Source: an uncultured Phycisphaerales bacterium (GTDB lineage: Bacteria > Planctomycetota > Phycisphaerae > Phycisphaerales > UBA1924). Taken from it: DNA of 5,747 nt. The position numbers and the translations under genes were made by a program. Below are positions 4,963 to 5,747 of the stretch, piece by piece. A model generated the notes under the pieces. The model saw only the letters and a program-made list of their open reading frames with translations. It did no database searches and was not told where the DNA came from. The DNA lies in NCBI GenBank assembly GCA_937891445.1, contig CALAFV010000423.1:1-5747 (forward strand), given 5' to 3'. Each line of letters starts with the position of its first letter. The stretch's first letter is position 1.

Positions 4963-5747
4963 GCGGCCTCCTTGCGGAGCCTGGCCCGCTCACGTGCCCG
5001 CGCCGGCGCATCCCCGCCGTCGGCCGCATCGACCTCGTCGTCGTTGTGGGTGACGCGCAGAACCTCTTCGAGGCTGGTCTTCCCCTCCAGCGCCAGGAGC
5101 ACGCCCTCCTGCCGCAGCGTCAGCCACCCACGCTCCTGCAACTTCGCGCGGAACTCGTGGCTCGGCGCCGCGGCGTGGATCATCCGCCGCAGATCCGGCG
5201 TGACCTCCATCACCTCGTAGATGCCCGTTCGTCCCTGGAACCCGCTGTCGTGGCACTGCCGGCACCCGGCACCGCGCCGGAACGCCCGCCCCGACATGTG
5301 CGCGAGCCCTGCGTCGATCAGCACCGTCTCCGCCGGGTAGTAGTTCGTCGCGCACGCCGGGCAGATCGTCCTCGCCAGCCGCTGCGCCACCACCCCGTTG
5401 AGGGCGCCCGACAGCAGGTACGGCTTGACGTTCATGTCCGTCAGCCGCCCCACGGCGCTGGGGGCGTCGTTGGTGTGCAGCGTCGAGAGCACCAGGTGCC
5501 CTGTGAGCGACGCCTGCACGGCGATCCTCGCCGTCTCCTCGTCGCGGATCTCGCCCACCATGATCACGTCCGGGTCCTGCCGCAGCACGCTCCGCAGCAC
5601 CCGCGCGAACGTCAGCCCGATCGACTCCTGCGTCTGGATCTGGTTCACCAGGTCCAGTTGGTACTCCACCGGGTCCTCGACCGTGATGATGTTCCGCTCC
5701 GGGCTCCGCAGCAGGTCCAGCGCCGAGTACAGCGTCGTCGTCTTGCC
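4959..5747 (-). CDS. gspE: GspE/PilB-family secretion/pilus assembly ATPase, C-terminal part (5' end outside window)
   Basis: Cytoplasmic hexameric ATPase that powers pseudopilus or pilus assembly through the GspF platform. The frame is open to the window edge, giving 262 visible residues, and the N-terminal domains are missing. The visible part begins inside the Walker A loop (GKTTT, residues 1-5). It continues with the Asp box (ITVEDPVEYQ, 21-30), Walker B (DPDVIMVGEIRDE, 58-70) and the His box (GHLVLSTLHTNDAP, 83-96). A four-cysteine zinc site typical of GspE/PilB follows (C129, C132, C162, C165; CxxC-29-CxxC). All key motifs look intact. After the usual family end (LEEVLRV, about 226-232) there is a tail of about 30 residues, acidic then basic. 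The TGA stop overlaps the GTG start of the GspF gene (GTGA), so the two are probably translationally coupled. PilT-type retraction ATPases lack this zinc motif, so an assembly ATPase is favoured. GspE versus PilB cannot be settled without the N-terminus. Confidence 0.95.
   Translation of the reverse strand, partial: GKTTTLYSALDLLRSPERNIITVEDPVEYQLDLVNQIQTQESIGLTFARVLRSVLRQDPDVIMVGEIRDEETARIAVQASLTGHLVLSTLHTNDAPSAVGRLTDMNVKPYLLSGALNGVVAQRLARTICPACATNYYPAETVLIDAGLAHMSGRAFRRGAGCRQCHDSGFQGRTGIYEVMEVTPDLRRMIHAAAPSHEFRAKLQERGWLTLRQEGVLLALEGKTSLEEVLRVTHNDDEVDAADGGDAPARARERARLRKEAA
4967..4973 (-). promoter_or_regulatory. Ribosome binding site of the GspF gene, inside the end of the GspE gene
   Basis: The minus strand reads AAGGAGG, then CCGC, then GTG. 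This is a full match to the anti-Shine-Dalgarno core. It supports the GTG at 4962 as the GspF start and sits within the last codons of the ATPase gene. Confidence 0.75.

Overview
This GC-rich window reads entirely on the minus strand. It is the interior of one operon for a type II secretion / type IV pilus-like machine. All eight genes point the same way, so transcription runs from position 5747 towards 1. Both ends of the operon lie outside the window. The first gene (assembly ATPase) enters already open, and the last (a second prepilin) runs off at position 1. The gene set (GspE, GspF, PilM, PilN, PilO, a PilP/GspC-like protein, then pseudopilins), the high G+C and the style of the first pilin (Ala-Phe-Ser-Leu-Val-Glu cleavage site, GPYIKEIPPLPVG block near the C-terminus) suggest a planctomycete, perhaps Phycisphaerae-like. 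That placement rests on family memory and is an inference.

Region by region, in transcription order: 5747-4959 is the C-terminal half of a GspE/PilB ATPase. 4962-3748 is the GspF/PilC inner-membrane platform. 3748-2675 is a PilM-like actin-fold cytoplasmic protein. 2673-2023 is PilN-like and 2026-1481 is PilO-like; both are bitopic membrane proteins. These five genes are joined end to end: GTGA overlaps at GspE/GspF and PilN/PilO, a GTGATG junction at GspF/PilM, and a single base between PilM and PilN. After PilO the spacing loosens to 62, 47 and 93 bases. There follow a single-span membrane protein with a periplasmic beta-rich domain (1418-795, PilP/GspC-like by position and topology), a GspG-like prepilin (747-274), and a GspH-like prepilin starting with GTG at 180.

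Expected roles: the ATPase drives the platform protein. PilM docks on the N-terminal tail of PilN, and PilN/PilO form the inner-membrane alignment frame. The PilP/GspC-like protein would link that frame to an outer-membrane secretin not seen here. The two prepilins would be processed and assembled into a pseudopilus or pilus. The mix of a GspE/F/G-type core with a PilMNO-type frame leaves secretion versus pilus undecided from this window.

The most interesting non-coding element is a long imperfect hairpin with a U-rich tail (206-245) between the two prepilin genes. It is oriented to work in the minus-strand transcript and could make the first pilin more abundant than what follows. No RNA genes, mobile elements, CRISPR arrays or clear promoters were seen, and no non-coding stretch exceeds 93 bases.
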